A stretch of DNA of 64,000 nucleotides from JAIXWP01 sp964428835 (GCA_964428835.1 CAYRZQ010000007.1:38783-102782); one strand, 5' to 3'. Shown: positions 8,639 to 18,202, numbered from the stretch's first letter. Translations and numbers: made by a program. Notes: generated by a model from the sequence alone, not told the origin.

Positions 8639-10102
8639 TTAATAATAAATATTACGTCTAACCTTGGCAACATACTTTGCAAGCCTAATCACCTGCTTTG
8701 TATAGCCAAATTCATTATCATACCATACATAAAGCACTACTCCCTTGCCGTCAGCACTCACAATAGTCGCTTGTGAGTCAAAAACAGAGCAGCACTCATT
8801 GCCAATGATATCACTAGACACTAGCTCTTCGCTAATGCTGTAATAAATTTGATTGACAAGATCTCCTTCCAGCGCTTGCTTTCGAATGATTGCATTCACT
8901 TCATCTTTAGTAGTTGGCTTTTCAACGTATGCATGAATAATAGCAAGTGAGCCATTTGGAGTAGGAACTCTAACGGCATTAGCAGTCAGTTTATCTGCAA
9001 GCTCAGGAATAACTTTCGTAACTGCCTTACCAGCTCCCGTTTCTGTAATAACCATGTTTACGGCCGCGCTTCTACCACGGCGGCTCTTCTTATGCATATT
9101 ATCAAGAAGGTTCTGGTCATTTGTATAAGCATGCACAGTTTCAATGTGACCTTTGTCCAGCTTCAAAGCATTATTAACTGTGAATAAAATGGGACAAATG
9201 GCATTCGTAGTACAGCTCGCTGCCGAGAAGATAGTCTCATTTTCAATATCCAGGTCACGGTGATTGATTCCATAAACGATGTTAGGAACCTCTTTACCTG
9301 GAGCCGTAAGTATAACTTTGGATACTCCCTTTGCCTGTAAATGCTTACTCAAACCTGCTCGATCTTTTAATACTCCTGTATTATCAATCATAAGAGCATT
9401 GTCAATCCCGTAAGCTGTATAATCCACTGATGACGGATCGTTTGTAGCAATCATGTAGACACGTTGACCGTTAATCAACAAAGCCTTATTCTCATAATCG
9501 ATATCAACTGTTCCCTTGAATCGTCCGTGAACAGAATCATTTTCGAAAAGAGCAGCTCTCTTTTTCAAAGAAAGCTCATCATTTTCACGAGTTACGATAG
9601 CTCTTAGGCGCAACTGCTGGCCCTTTCCAGCTTGCTTTATCAATTCGCGAGCAGCTAAGCGACCAATGCGCCCAAATCCATATAACACAACATCGCGTGG
9701 CTCGATTTCGTTGCCCGCGTCTATCATAAAGTTGCTGAGCTTATCGCTCAAGAAATCTCGATGTGTTTTGTAATGGTCACGAGCACTAAGCCATTCGCTA
9801 GCAAGCTTGCCAATATCAATTTTTGCAGGCGCTAGCTCCATTTCATAAAGCTCTTTGGCCAAATCTGCCGTGTCGAAGACACTGATTGGCTTTCCCACTA
9901 CTTCTGCAGCATATTTATGCAATCGCAGAATTTCGGTGACACTGGTATCGGCAAGATGATTGCGAAACAATACCAATTCAATTGATTTGTCGAACAACAA
10001 TTTTCCTACGCTGTTGGCGAGGTCCACCGCTGCCCTTTCCTGGTTCACATACACCTGCAGTTCATTGCTGTAAGTGTCGGTCATAAGGACTGATTTAGAC
10101 AT
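8639..10102 (-). CDS. gapA: Glyceraldehyde-3-phosphate dehydrogenase, long Bacteroidota form
   Basis: About 487 residues, against ~335 for ordinary GAPDH. The core begins near residue 130 with the NAD-binding motif YGFGRIGRLAARELI. The catalytic Cys is in SAASCTTNAICP near residue 296, with the NMVITETGAGKAV region and the C-terminal WYDNEFGYTKQVIRLA after it. The enzyme oxidises glyceraldehyde-3-phosphate to 1,3-bisphosphoglycerate in glycolysis, or reverses this in gluconeogenesis. The first ~125 residues are a helical extension that occurs in this form of the enzyme in the phylum. The start at 10102 (MSKSVLMTD) follows a consensus promoter 60 bases upstream; longer in-frame extensions would read through that promoter and are rejected. 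Confidence 0.95.
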   Translation of the reverse strand: MSKSVLMTDTYSNELQVYVNQERAAVDLANSVGKLLFDKSIELVLFRNHLADTSVTEILRLHKYAAEVVGKPISVFDTADLAKELYEMELAPAKIDIGKLASEWLSARDHYKTHRDFLSDKLSNFMIDAGNEIEPRDVVLYGFGRIGRLAARELIKQAGKGQQLRLRAIVTRENDELSLKKRAALFENDSVHGRFKGTVDIDYENKALLINGQRVYMIATNDPSSVDYTAYGIDNALMIDNTGVLKDRAGLSKHLQAKGVSKVILTAPGKEVPNIVYGINHRDLDIENETIFSAASCTTNAICPILFTVNNALKLDKGHIETVHAYTNDQNLLDNMHKKSRRGRSAAVNMVITETGAGKAVTKVIPELADKLTANAVRVPTPNGSLAIIHAYVEKPTTKDEVNAIIRKQALEGDLVNQIYYSISEELVSSDIIGNECCSVFDSQATIVSADGKGVVLYVWYDNEFGYTKQVIRLAKYVAKVRRNIYY

Positions 10103-10161
10103 TTTGAATAAATTAAGTTTATTAAAAAATTTCTCAAGGGATTCATTGACCTTGAGCGGGG

Positions 10162-10169
10162 CAAATTTA
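10162..10169 (-). promoter_or_regulatory. Bacteroidota -7 box for GAPDH
   Basis: Minus-strand TAAATTTG fits TAnnTTTG and lies 59 bases before the ATG at 10102. No -33 TTTG was found at the usual distance. Confidence 0.5.
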
Positions 10170-10179
10170 CATAAAAACA

Positions 10180-10211
10180 AAATGCCCGGCTGAATAATCA
10201 ACCGGGCATTT
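10180..10211 (-). terminator. Terminator after degP
   Basis: A 10-bp stem (AAATGCCCGG / CCGGGCATTT) with a 12-base loop sits 22 bases past the degP stop. The left-hand A-rich stretch gives Ts on the minus strand. Confidence 0.75.
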
Positions 10212-10232
10212 ATGATGAAGATCATTGAACTC

Positions 10233-11690
10233 TTAGTTTAAAGAAAAGCCGTAGTAAGCCTTGGTGCCGTTAGGATAAACTCCCTCGAGCATGATATTGC
10301 CGGACTTTCCACTTATAGCATTCTTTAAATCTTCTGGAGACGAAATGGGGGTACTGTCAATTTTGGTGATAATAAAGCCTCTTTGCACTCCAATTGACTT
10401 CAACTTGCCTGTGCTCAGTGCTTGAATCTTAGCACCACCCTTGATTCTCAAGGATTCCTTCTCACTATCACTTGGAGCAATGAAATCTGCACCTAAGGTT
10501 GAAAGTGAGACTTCTGCTTTTGCAGTGAAATCTTCCAACTCGGCTTTACCATCGCGATTGCGTAGAGTGACACTCACTACTTGCGATTTTTTATCTCTCC
10601 ACACGGTAACGTTGACTTTATCGCCGGGGCGGTATTTCGTAATTTGTTCTTGTAGCTCAGGCACATTGCGTACTGTAACCTCGCCAACCTTCAAGATAAT
10701 ATCTCCTTCTTTCATTCCACCGTCAGCGGCTGCGCCTCCATCGGTCAAAGCGCTTACATAAACGCCCGCGACTTGACTCAGACCTTTGTCTTTAGCCTCA
10801 GCCTCTGAAACATCTTTAATTCTAACTCCAATGAATGCGCGTTGCACATTTCCAAATTTTATAAGATCCTCGGCCACTTTCTTTGCGATTGTAGTCGGCA
10901 CAGCAAAGGAATATCCGCTGTATGCGCCGGTGCGGGAAGCAATTGCTGTGTTTATACCTATCAACTCTCCACGAACATTGACCAATGCTCCACCACTATT
11001 TCCGGGATTTACAGCTGCGTCAGTTTGAATAAATGATTCCACAGGGAAAATTTCCTCACTGGAGTTGCGCTCTGAAAGTAAATTGATATTTCGTGCTTTG
11101 GCGCTTACAATCCCCGCAGTCACGGTGCTTGTCAACTCAAAGGGATTACCAACGGCCAAGACCCACTGTCCAACGCGAACTTCCTCTGAATTTCCCCATG
11201 GTATCGTCGGGAGATTTTTTTCTTCGATTTTTAAAACTGCTATGTCCGTGCTTGGATCGCGACCGACAATCGTAGCTTCATAGTTTTTGTTGTTGTTCAA
11301 AGTAACGGTTACTTTCTCAGCGCCCTCCACTACGTGGTTGTTGGTTACAATGTACCCGTCATTACTTACGATAACCCCCGAACCAGTACCGAGCTGAACT
11401 CTCGGCTCCTGCTGATAACCGAAGAAATCTATCCAAGGGTTATAAACGCTTTGTACTTTAGACTGTGTCTTTACGTGTACCACGGCATTCACAGAGCGTT
11501 CTGCGGCTGAGGTAAAATCCAATGTCCCTTCTGGAATTGGAGCATAATTGGTTGAATAAACGGGAGGGCTTGACTGAGCAAATGTGAAATCCGATGCTCT
11601 GGATTCATTATTGAAAAGTGAATACGCTCCCAAAGCTACAAATCCGCCAAAGAGAGCAGAAGCGAATAGCATTAAATTCTTCTTCATCAT
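10233..11690 (-). CDS. degP: Do/DegP/HtrA-family periplasmic serine protease
   Basis: About 485 residues with an N-terminal membrane or signal segment (MKKNLMLFASALFGGFVALG). The trypsin-like domain has the catalytic triad His119 (TNNHVVEG), Asp149 (STDIAVLKI) and Ser232 (NPGNSGGAL). Two PDZ domains follow: the first near residues 280-370 (FIGVRIKDVSEAEA ... GGMKEGDIILKV) and a shorter second one at the end (RGFIITKIDSTPISS). Proteins of this family degrade or refold misfolded envelope proteins. ATG codons at 11690 and 11687 are adjacent; either gives the same protein within one residue. A TAATTTTG promoter box lies 30 bases upstream and a terminator follows, so it is probably a single-gene unit. 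The symbol could equally be htrA/degQ. Confidence 0.93.
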   Translation of the reverse strand: MMKKNLMLFASALFGGFVALGAYSLFNNESRASDFTFAQSSPPVYSTNYAPIPEGTLDFTSAAERSVNAVVHVKTQSKVQSVYNPWIDFFGYQQEPRVQLGTGSGVIVSNDGYIVTNNHVVEGAEKVTVTLNNNKNYEATIVGRDPSTDIAVLKIEEKNLPTIPWGNSEEVRVGQWVLAVGNPFELTSTVTAGIVSAKARNINLLSERNSSEEIFPVESFIQTDAAVNPGNSGGALVNVRGELIGINTAIASRTGAYSGYSFAVPTTIAKKVAEDLIKFGNVQRAFIGVRIKDVSEAEAKDKGLSQVAGVYVSALTDGGAAADGGMKEGDIILKVGEVTVRNVPELQEQITKYRPGDKVNVTVWRDKKSQVVSVTLRNRDGKAELEDFTAKAEVSLSTLGADFIAPSDSEKESLRIKGGAKIQALSTGKLKSIGVQRGFIITKIDSTPISSPEDLKNAISGKSGNIMLEGVYPNGTKAYYGFSLN

Positions 11691-11720
11691 AACTTTTTTC
11701 TTTAATACTTGTTTAGAATT

Positions 11721-11728
11721 CAAAATTA
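11721..11728 (-). promoter_or_regulatory. Bacteroidota -7 box for degP
   Basis: Minus-strand TAATTTTG fits TAnnTTTG and ends 30 bases before the ATG. No clear -33 element was seen. No heat-shock-specific site was recognised. Confidence 0.5.
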
Positions 11729-11843
11729 ACGAGCGAATATTTAAAGATTGTGTTAACGGTGCTAACAAGTGTTAAGCCAGAATGCCATCAAGATAAGAAG
11801 TAGCTTGTTAGTATGACAAAATTATAATTTTAAACTTTCGCCC

Positions 11844-11851
11844 TAGGTTTG
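11844..11851 (+). promoter_or_regulatory. -7 box with 4-nt spacing to ATG
   Basis: TAGGTTTG is a perfect TAnnTTTG box followed by exactly four bases and the ATG at 11856. Transcription would start at or next to the start codon, giving a leaderless mRNA. Confidence 0.6.
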
Positions 11852-11855
11852 CATC

Positions 11856-12851
11856 ATGAAAAATTTTCAGGTTTACTGTCTCATCTTTGTCACATGCTGC
11901 ATGCTGCTTGCACTCTCTGCTTGTGAAAAAGAAATCACTGTCGACTTACCACAAGTAGAGCCGAAAATCGTGATTGAAGGGACTATTGAGCAAGGCCAGC
12001 CTCCCCTTGTTTTATTGACGTATTCTCAAGGGTATTTCGAACCAACGAACTTGAGTTCTTTAGAAGGCTTTTTCGTGAGGGATGCCGAAGTTAGACTTTC
12101 AAACGGCACTACATCCGACGAACTTATTGAAATTTGCGCAGAGGATCTTACTCCCGAGCAGCTTGAGCTCATCGCAGAATTAGTAGGTTTTACCCCATCT
12201 CAACTGCAAGGCTTCAACCTTTGTGCATACACAACATTCAACACTGCTCTTTGGGGCGAGGAAGGCAAAACCTACACGCTCACCGTAAACAAAGATCAAC
12301 ACCGACTTTCTGCTACGACCAAAATCAACAATTTAGTTGAGCTCGATAGCCTATGGTTCTCCATTCCCAATGAAGACCCAGGTGATAGCCTTGGTTTTAT
12401 TTTCGGAATTTTAAGTGACCCCGATACCGCTGGCAATGCTTATCGTTGGTATGCTCGCCGAATAAATCGCTACCCTGCTTGGGCGCCAGATGGGCTAGCC
12501 GGGCAGCAAAAAGACCCAAATTTCATCGCCCCGCTGGGTTCAGTCTTCGATGACACGTTTTTCAATGGACTCGAATTTGAATTTGGCTATTTCAGAGGAA
12601 CAGGACCGAACCCCTCGAAATTCGATGATCTCAATGAAGAAAGAGGTTTCTTTAAAAGGGGCGATACCGTAGCAGTGAGAGGATGTGTGATTGATTTGAA
12701 AGCTTTTAGGTTTATCGACAGCTATGAAAACCAAATCGCAAATCAGGGAAGTCCCTTTTCAGTGCCTTATAACCTAGAATCAAACGTCACAGGAGGACTT
12801 GGGGCATTCATAGGCTACGGCGCCGTCTATGATACTGTAATTTGTAGATAA
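11856..12851 (+). CDS. DUF4249 family outer-membrane lipoprotein
   Basis: 331 residues with a lipoprotein signal (FVTCCMLLALSAC, Cys about residue 23), followed directly by the family hallmark EKEITVDLPQVEPKIVIEGTIE. The domain DUF4249 is found in Bacteroidota lipoproteins that often sit beside TonB-dependent receptors, but here no receptor gene adjoins it. The rest contains a beta-rich domain with acidic patches (for example GDTVAVRGCVIDL near 260) and ends with a GYGAVYDTVICR tail. The function is unknown. It is followed 49 bases later by the DUF983 gene, which has its own promoter box, so the two need not be cotranscribed. Confidence 0.85.
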   Translation: MKNFQVYCLIFVTCCMLLALSACEKEITVDLPQVEPKIVIEGTIEQGQPPLVLLTYSQGYFEPTNLSSLEGFFVRDAEVRLSNGTTSDELIEICAEDLTPEQLELIAELVGFTPSQLQGFNLCAYTTFNTALWGEEGKTYTLTVNKDQHRLSATTKINNLVELDSLWFSIPNEDPGDSLGFIFGILSDPDTAGNAYRWYARRINRYPAWAPDGLAGQQKDPNFIAPLGSVFDDTFFNGLEFEFGYFRGTGPNPSKFDDLNEERGFFKRGDTVAVRGCVIDLKAFRFIDSYENQIANQGSPFSVPYNLESNVTGGLGAFIGYGAVYDTVICR

Positions 12852-12888
12852 GGTGACGAATATCACAGTCGTCGGTTCTCATTCATAG

Positions 12889-12896
12889 TACTTTTG
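12889..12896 (+). promoter_or_regulatory. -7 box with 4-nt spacing to ATG
   Basis: TACTTTTG fits TAnnTTTG and is followed by CGGC and the ATG at 12901, the same arrangement as the DUF4249 gene upstream. Confidence 0.6.
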
Positions 12897-12900
12897 CGGC

Positions 12901-13311
12901 ATGTCGACCCATGGTAAAAAATCAATGTTCACCTCAATGGTGACACTCCAATGTCCTCAATGCAGAGCTTCGCATCTTTATGAAAATCCAAATACATATT
13001 CACTCAGCAAATTAGGTCTTCTCAAAAAAGAGTGTGATAAATGCGGTGAAAACTTACAGCCTGAGCCTGGTTTCTACTTTGGTGCGGCCTATGTGAGTTG
13101 GGCTTTGACAGTAGCCTTATGGGTCAGCGTATTGGTTGCTCTAAAAGTATTCGATGCCCTTGGTTGGATTGAGTTTGCATTTCTTACCCACCCCAAGACA
13201 TTCTTACTTTCAGGGATTGGCCTGAGCATCATCACGTTTCCTTATATGTTTCGCTTATCCAGAAGTATTTGGGCTCACTTATTTATCAAGCCAAAGGAAG
13301 AGATCCTGTAA
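12901..13311 (+). CDS. DUF983 family zinc-ribbon membrane protein
   Basis: 136 residues. Two Cys pairs (CPQC at about 18-21 and CDKCG about 46-50) could form a zinc ribbon. They are followed by PEPGFYFGAAYVSWAL, the family's typical motif at the start of the first of two membrane helices (about residues 60-85 and 98-118). The family is widespread in Bacteroidota and its function is unknown. The predicted position of the ribbon is cytoplasmic. No operon partner is evident; the next gene has its own promoter box. Confidence 0.85.
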   Translation: MSTHGKKSMFTSMVTLQCPQCRASHLYENPNTYSLSKLGLLKKECDKCGENLQPEPGFYFGAAYVSWALTVALWVSVLVALKVFDALGWIEFAFLTHPKTFLLSGIGLSIITFPYMFRLSRSIWAHLFIKPKEEIL

Positions 13312-13359
13312 AGTCCAAACATTTGCATTCTCTTAACCTACCCAATACTGGCTTAGCCC

Positions 13360-13367
13360 TACCTTTG
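13360..13367 (+). promoter_or_regulatory. -7 box for the lamin-tail T9SS gene
   Basis: TACCTTTG matches TAnnTTTG; the ATG is 16 bases further on at 13384. No clear -33 element was found. Confidence 0.55.
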
Positions 13368-13383
13368 CATACTTCATTTTAAA

Positions 13384-16383
13384 ATGATTAGGAGACCGAG
13401 CGAATTCTTGTTGCTGGCATTGCTTTGGGCAATGCCTTTTGTCACTTTCAGTCAGTGCATTGTCATTAATGAATTAATCATTAACGGTGCTTCTGGTTTT
13501 GACGGGCAAAGTGCACCCAATACCGAAGAGTGGATTGAGCTTTACAATAATTGTGATGAGCCAGTAGATATTAGTTGTTGGGCTCTAGCAGACGGTGACT
13601 TCGTCATTCGCTTTCCTCAAGGAACTGTCATACAACCATACGATTTCTTTGTAATAGGCAGCGACAATTCTGGAGTTCCCATTGATTTGGCACCGGCTGA
13701 TTGTAACTGCGCAACACCAGGCAGTGAGACTATTATTTTTTCTAATAATGGTGAGCAATTGGTATTAATCAATAATGCTGGTTCGATTCAAGATGCTGTC
13801 ATTTGGGGCGGAGGACAAAATATTCCTTTCGCAGTCAATAATTCAAGTGGAGGTTGCAATAACATAACAACTCAAGTCACTAATAACTCCGCCCAATTTG
13901 AGTCCTTACCGTACATAAGCGGAACTGCAGCCGAAGGATGCACCTATGCTCGCAGTTGTGACGGCGGTCCCACATGGGAATTACGTTGTGGTAGTGAAAT
14001 TTCAGCAGGAGAGCCAAACGGCCCAACAGTTACACTTGACTTCGAAGCAGAATCAACAGTCATCTGTGTTGGTGATTGTATAGACTTTGTCGAATTGTGT
14101 GAAGGAAATATTACAAGCTATGAGTGGCTATTTGAAGGCGGGCAACCTGCCACTTTGTTTGGACCTAATGTTTCTGCATGTTACAATACCCCAGGATCTT
14201 TCAGTGTGACCCTCATTGTAGAAAGTGAGTGTGGTAGTCAAAGTATAGAAACTATAAACTATATAACAGTAGTTGATGATTCAGCTCCTTTGATTATCGG
14301 GGGAGAAGACGGCACTTATTGTGAAGGTGAGAGTGTAATTCTAAGTACCACGGCAATTGGTGATGTCCAGTGGCTTCTGAATAATCAAATCATTCCTGGA
14401 GCAAATTCAAATTCTTATTCCGCTAGTGTTGCAGGCGACTATACTGTTCAAACAAGCACCGCTGGTTGCATCGCGACTTCGGAAATAGTTAGTTTATTTT
14501 TTTCACCAAATGAGCCTATTACTATCACTGCATCAGGGCCGACTGCGCTTTGCCCTGGAGAAAGCGTAACTCTCAATACTACATTTCAAGGTCCTTATCA
14601 ATGGCTTAATTCCAATCAAGCTATTAATGGGGCTACTAATTCTACTTTAACGGTAAGTGCGGGTGGAATCTATTCCTTAGCCCCCCCGATAGACGGTTGT
14701 TTCGAAGACTCAAACGAAATAGAAGTTATTTCACTTAGTGAAGCGGTAGTTTCAATTACGGCTGCATCAAATACCATTTGCCCCAACGAAACTCTTACGC
14801 TTCAAGTCGAAAATACATTTGATAGCTATACTTGGTATCTAGACAATGTAATTATTTCTGGAGAAAATAACTCAAGCTTACAAATTGACGCGGAAGGAAC
14901 GTATTCCGTTGTCACAACTCTTAATGGCTGCGAACTTCCAACCGCATCAATTGCGATTTCATTAGGAATATCTCCCTCGGTTTCACTGAGTACAAATACG
15001 ACTTTGCCTGCTTGCCCAGAATCTATAATACCAATTAGCGCCACGGGAAGCTTCGCAAGCATTCAGTGGTTTGTAGGTAATACTGCTCTTCCCGAGACTG
15101 CAAACACAATCAATGCTAATGTTGCTGGAGACTACTCCGTATTAGTTCAAAGCATGGATGGTTGCAGCACAATATCGAATATTTTAAGTGTAATATTTCT
15201 TGATGAGCAAAATCCAGAAATAGTGTCGAGCCAAGGACTTTCCATCTGTTCTAATTCTTTTACTGACTTATCTATTCCATCGACTTTTTCAAATTACGAA
15301 TGGACTCAAAATGCAATAGTACTAAACGAAAATGGAGCAGTTTTGGCTCAAGTCACACCGGGGAATTACTCTGTAACAGCTGTGAATTCTGACGGTTGCC
15401 TTGTTAACGCTTCAATTACTATTACAAGTACTCCTCTACCCAATGTTATAATTCAGCCTAATGGTAATGTAGTTACATGCGAAGATTCGTTCACATTCAC
15501 CGCGGTTGGAGCAAATAGCTACGCTTGGTACTACAATGATGTCTTAATAATCTCAAACTCTAACTCTCTTGAAGCAACCGAAGCAGGTTCATACTATGCA
15601 ATAGGAACTACCGGTAATTGCTCGTCACAAAGTTCAACTGTTGATTTAACATTTCAGGAAGACATACAAGTTGAAATCAGCGCATCTGATACTGTTGTTT
15701 GCGAAGGAGGTGAAATTGTTTTGGCAGTACCTCCCACCTTCGTTAGCTATCTGTGGAGTAATGGAGCTCAAACACCTTCCACTGCAATCGATATGACATC
15801 TGAGGTGACCGTTAATGTGATAGATAGCAATGGATGCCGCGGTGAGGCTGAGATCAATATTGAGGTAATAGCGAATCCTGAAATAGAACTGCTCAGTAAT
15901 TTTGAAAGTGATTGTGTTCGTGGCTCAATAGTGAAAGTCGAGTCCAATGGTTTGATCTCTTGGCAACTCAGTCCTTATCTAACAATCATTGACTCTGCTA
16001 CAGCGCTCTACAACCCTCCATTTTCGACGGATTTCATTATTTCATCAAGCATTGGTGATTGCAGATCTGAGGAGCGATTTCGCATCAGTGCTGAGTGCAC
16101 GACCCTTTTTGTACCAAATACAATAACTCCAAACGGAGATGGTGTTAATGATGTATTTTTAGTTGAAGCAGAAGGAATCAAAACTTTTGAGATGATAATT
16201 TTCGATCGATGGGGAAATGAAGTATTCCGAACAAACGATCAAAAAGAAGCTTGGACTGGAGGCATCAATGGCTACTACGTCCCTGATGGAGTTTATACCT
16301 ATATGATCACAGCTCTTGATCTTCTTGGCCTTCCAATCAGCGAAGACATCACCATTACAGGCATCATTTACGTACTGAGATGA
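13384..16383 (+). CDS. Lamin-tail and Ig-like repeat protein with T9SS type B C-terminus
   Basis: 999 residues. A signal peptide (residues 1-23, ending VTFSQ) is followed by a lamin-tail domain (about 24-130; CIVINELIINGA, TEEWIELYN, ISCWALAD, WGGG). A PKD-like segment (about 225-305; FVELCEGNITSYEWLFEGG) leads to roughly seven Ig-like repeats of ~80 residues of the form 'CPGESVTL ... QWLNSNQAINGATNSTLTVSAGGIYS'. The end is a gliding-motility-associated CHU_C domain (LFVPNTITPNGDGVNDVF ... FDRWGNEVF ... GIIYVLR), the type B T9SS signal. It is probably a surface or secreted adhesin. Its stop codon touches the convergent ABC transporter stop (TGA|TCA) with no intergenic base. Confidence 0.9.
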   Translation: MIRRPSEFLLLALLWAMPFVTFSQCIVINELIINGASGFDGQSAPNTEEWIELYNNCDEPVDISCWALADGDFVIRFPQGTVIQPYDFFVIGSDNSGVPIDLAPADCNCATPGSETIIFSNNGEQLVLINNAGSIQDAVIWGGGQNIPFAVNNSSGGCNNITTQVTNNSAQFESLPYISGTAAEGCTYARSCDGGPTWELRCGSEISAGEPNGPTVTLDFEAESTVICVGDCIDFVELCEGNITSYEWLFEGGQPATLFGPNVSACYNTPGSFSVTLIVESECGSQSIETINYITVVDDSAPLIIGGEDGTYCEGESVILSTTAIGDVQWLLNNQIIPGANSNSYSASVAGDYTVQTSTAGCIATSEIVSLFFSPNEPITITASGPTALCPGESVTLNTTFQGPYQWLNSNQAINGATNSTLTVSAGGIYSLAPPIDGCFEDSNEIEVISLSEAVVSITAASNTICPNETLTLQVENTFDSYTWYLDNVIISGENNSSLQIDAEGTYSVVTTLNGCELPTASIAISLGISPSVSLSTNTTLPACPESIIPISATGSFASIQWFVGNTALPETANTINANVAGDYSVLVQSMDGCSTISNILSVIFLDEQNPEIVSSQGLSICSNSFTDLSIPSTFSNYEWTQNAIVLNENGAVLAQVTPGNYSVTAVNSDGCLVNASITITSTPLPNVIIQPNGNVVTCEDSFTFTAVGANSYAWYYNDVLIISNSNSLEATEAGSYYAIGTTGNCSSQSSTVDLTFQEDIQVEISASDTVVCEGGEIVLAVPPTFVSYLWSNGAQTPSTAIDMTSEVTVNVIDSNGCRGEAEINIEVIANPEIELLSNFESDCVRGSIVKVESNGLISWQLSPYLTIIDSATALYNPPFSTDFIISSSIGDCRSEERFRISAECTTLFVPNTITPNGDGVNDVFLVEAEGIKTFEMIIFDRWGNEVFRTNDQKEAWTGGINGYYVPDGVYTYMITALDLLGLPISEDITITGIIYVLR

Positions 16384-18198
16384 TCAACTAAAATTTTGCA
16401 TTTCGACAAGCGCCTTGTAAGTCCCTGCCTTTTGCATCAACTCATCGTGTGTACCCGATTCGGCAATGACTCCATTTTGAATTACCACGATCAAGTCCGC
16501 CTTCTGAATAGTGCTTAAGCGGTGTGCAATCACCAATGACGTGCGATTTTCCATCAATCGATATATGGCATCCTGAACAAGTTTTTCGCTTTGCGTATCG
16601 AGAGCCGATGTTGCTTCGTCCAGAATTAATATCGGTGGATTTTTGAATATCGCTCTGGCAATTGCCAATCGCTGTTTTTGGCCCCCGCTCAATTTATTAC
16701 CGCCCTCTCCTACAACAAAGTCATACTTGCCTTCCAACTTAACGATAAACTCTTCGGCATTCGCTATTCGCGCCGCAGACTCTATTCTATCCATTTGAAT
16801 ACCCGAACTTCCCAAAGAAATATTATTTCGAATGCTCTCATTAAACAAAATACTGTCTTGAGAAACAAAACCCATGTGCTTTCTTACTTCTTCTACTTGA
16901 TAGTCTTTAAGTGATATGCCATCAATAAGAACCTCACCTTGTGTTGGGTCATAGAATCGCGCTAACAAAGATGCCATGGTGGACTTTCCTCCACCGCTGG
17001 GGCCAACCAGCGCAACCGTTTGCCCTTTCTTGATTTTCAAATTTATTCCTTTGATAACCGACTTTTCTCCATAACCAAAATGCACATTCTTGAACTCAAT
17101 CTCCTGTTTAAACTCCTCCAACTTTTGAGCATCCTTTTTATCACTTACACTTTCTTCAGCATTCAAAATTTCATTGATACGCTCAAGAGAAACATATCCT
17201 TTATTTATTTTAAACACAGCATCAGACAGTGCCCGTGCTGGTGGGATAATTTGAGAGAATACAAGAAGATAAAAGATTAACAATTCACCAGCCAACTCTC
17301 CTTTTATTACGACAGTACCTCCAAAGTACAACAACACGGATATAACACTCAGCGCAATCACCTCACTCATCGGCGAACTAAGGTATTCCCTTCTATAAAG
17401 CTTATGCATCAAGCGAAAGAAAAAGTCGTTATTCCTATCAAACTTCTGCTTAAACTGTTTTTCAGCATTGAAAACTTTCACAATTTTAATTCCTGAAAGT
17501 GTTTCATCAATGATTGAAACAAGATCGCTTAAACTTCCTTTACCACGACGTGCAGCATTCTTCAGACTTTTAGCAATAACTGAAATTAGAAATCCACTCA
17601 CTGGTAAAAAAATCAGTGCGAAAATGGTTAGCTTCCAGTTTAGAGCAAACAATGTAATCAAAGAACTGATGATCATTACTGGAGACTTGAAAGTTGCCTC
17701 TATAGCTCCAATTACGCTGAACTCAATCTCCATTAGGTCATTTGTCATTCGAGAAATTAAATCCCCTTTTCGCTCATTAGAAAAATAAGCCATTGGCAAG
17801 CGAAGAATTTTATCATAAAGACGCTCCCTCAAGTCGCGGCTTACAGCGGTTCTTATCATTGCGATACTCATCACTCCGGCGTAGGCTACAAGATTTTTTA
17901 ATAATGCCAAAACGATAATCGCCAAGCACATCCACAACAATGCACTAAGCTGTCCATGCACCGATATGTATGCTTCCAGCTTCAAACTGAGATCGTACCA
18001 TAGATTATTTATGAAACTACTGTCTTCACTTGGCTTACTCGGCGAGGCACCCGCTTTTAGAATGATTTGGAGAAATGGAATGAGTGATGCGAATGTGAAT
18101 AGAGAAAACGCAGCATTAAGCACATTAAAAAGAAAGTTTGAAAGCAAACTTGCTTTGTATGGCTTAAGTAGCGCGAATATTTCACGAAATTTTTTCAT
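16384..18198 (-). CDS. ABC transporter ATP-binding/permease protein, MsbA-like
   Basis: 604 residues with a fused membrane domain and nucleotide-binding domain. The membrane part (about 1-330) has six predicted helices. The ATPase part has Walker A GPSGGGKST near residue 395, Q-loop FVSQDSILF, signature LSGGQKQRLAIARA near 500, Walker B ILILDEATSALD and H-loop AHRLSTIQ. This half-transporter architecture works as a homodimer; MsbA relatives flip lipid A, but lipid or drug export cannot be told apart from sequence alone. The start lies 4 bases after the purB stop, so the two form a tight operon with purB first. The 3' end abuts the convergent T9SS gene. Confidence 0.92.
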   Translation of the reverse strand: MKKFREIFALLKPYKASLLSNFLFNVLNAAFSLFTFASLIPFLQIILKAGASPSKPSEDSSFINNLWYDLSLKLEAYISVHGQLSALLWMCLAIIVLALLKNLVAYAGVMSIAMIRTAVSRDLRERLYDKILRLPMAYFSNERKGDLISRMTNDLMEIEFSVIGAIEATFKSPVMIISSLITLFALNWKLTIFALIFLPVSGFLISVIAKSLKNAARRGKGSLSDLVSIIDETLSGIKIVKVFNAEKQFKQKFDRNNDFFFRLMHKLYRREYLSSPMSEVIALSVISVLLYFGGTVVIKGELAGELLIFYLLVFSQIIPPARALSDAVFKINKGYVSLERINEILNAEESVSDKKDAQKLEEFKQEIEFKNVHFGYGEKSVIKGINLKIKKGQTVALVGPSGGGKSTMASLLARFYDPTQGEVLIDGISLKDYQVEEVRKHMGFVSQDSILFNESIRNNISLGSSGIQMDRIESAARIANAEEFIVKLEGKYDFVVGEGGNKLSGGQKQRLAIARAIFKNPPILILDEATSALDTQSEKLVQDAIYRLMENRTSLVIAHRLSTIQKADLIVVIQNGVIAESGTHDELMQKAGTYKALVEMQNFS

Positions 18199-18202
18199 TC
18201 AA

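Noticed and set aside
8542..8682. A 47-residue N-terminal extension of the SPFH protein
   Set aside because: It spans the GAPDH terminator and has no family support; the start at 8541 puts the membrane helix at the N-terminus.
10103..10225. A 41-residue extension of GAPDH
   Set aside because: It crosses the TAAATTTG promoter box and the degP terminator region and is not part of the family.
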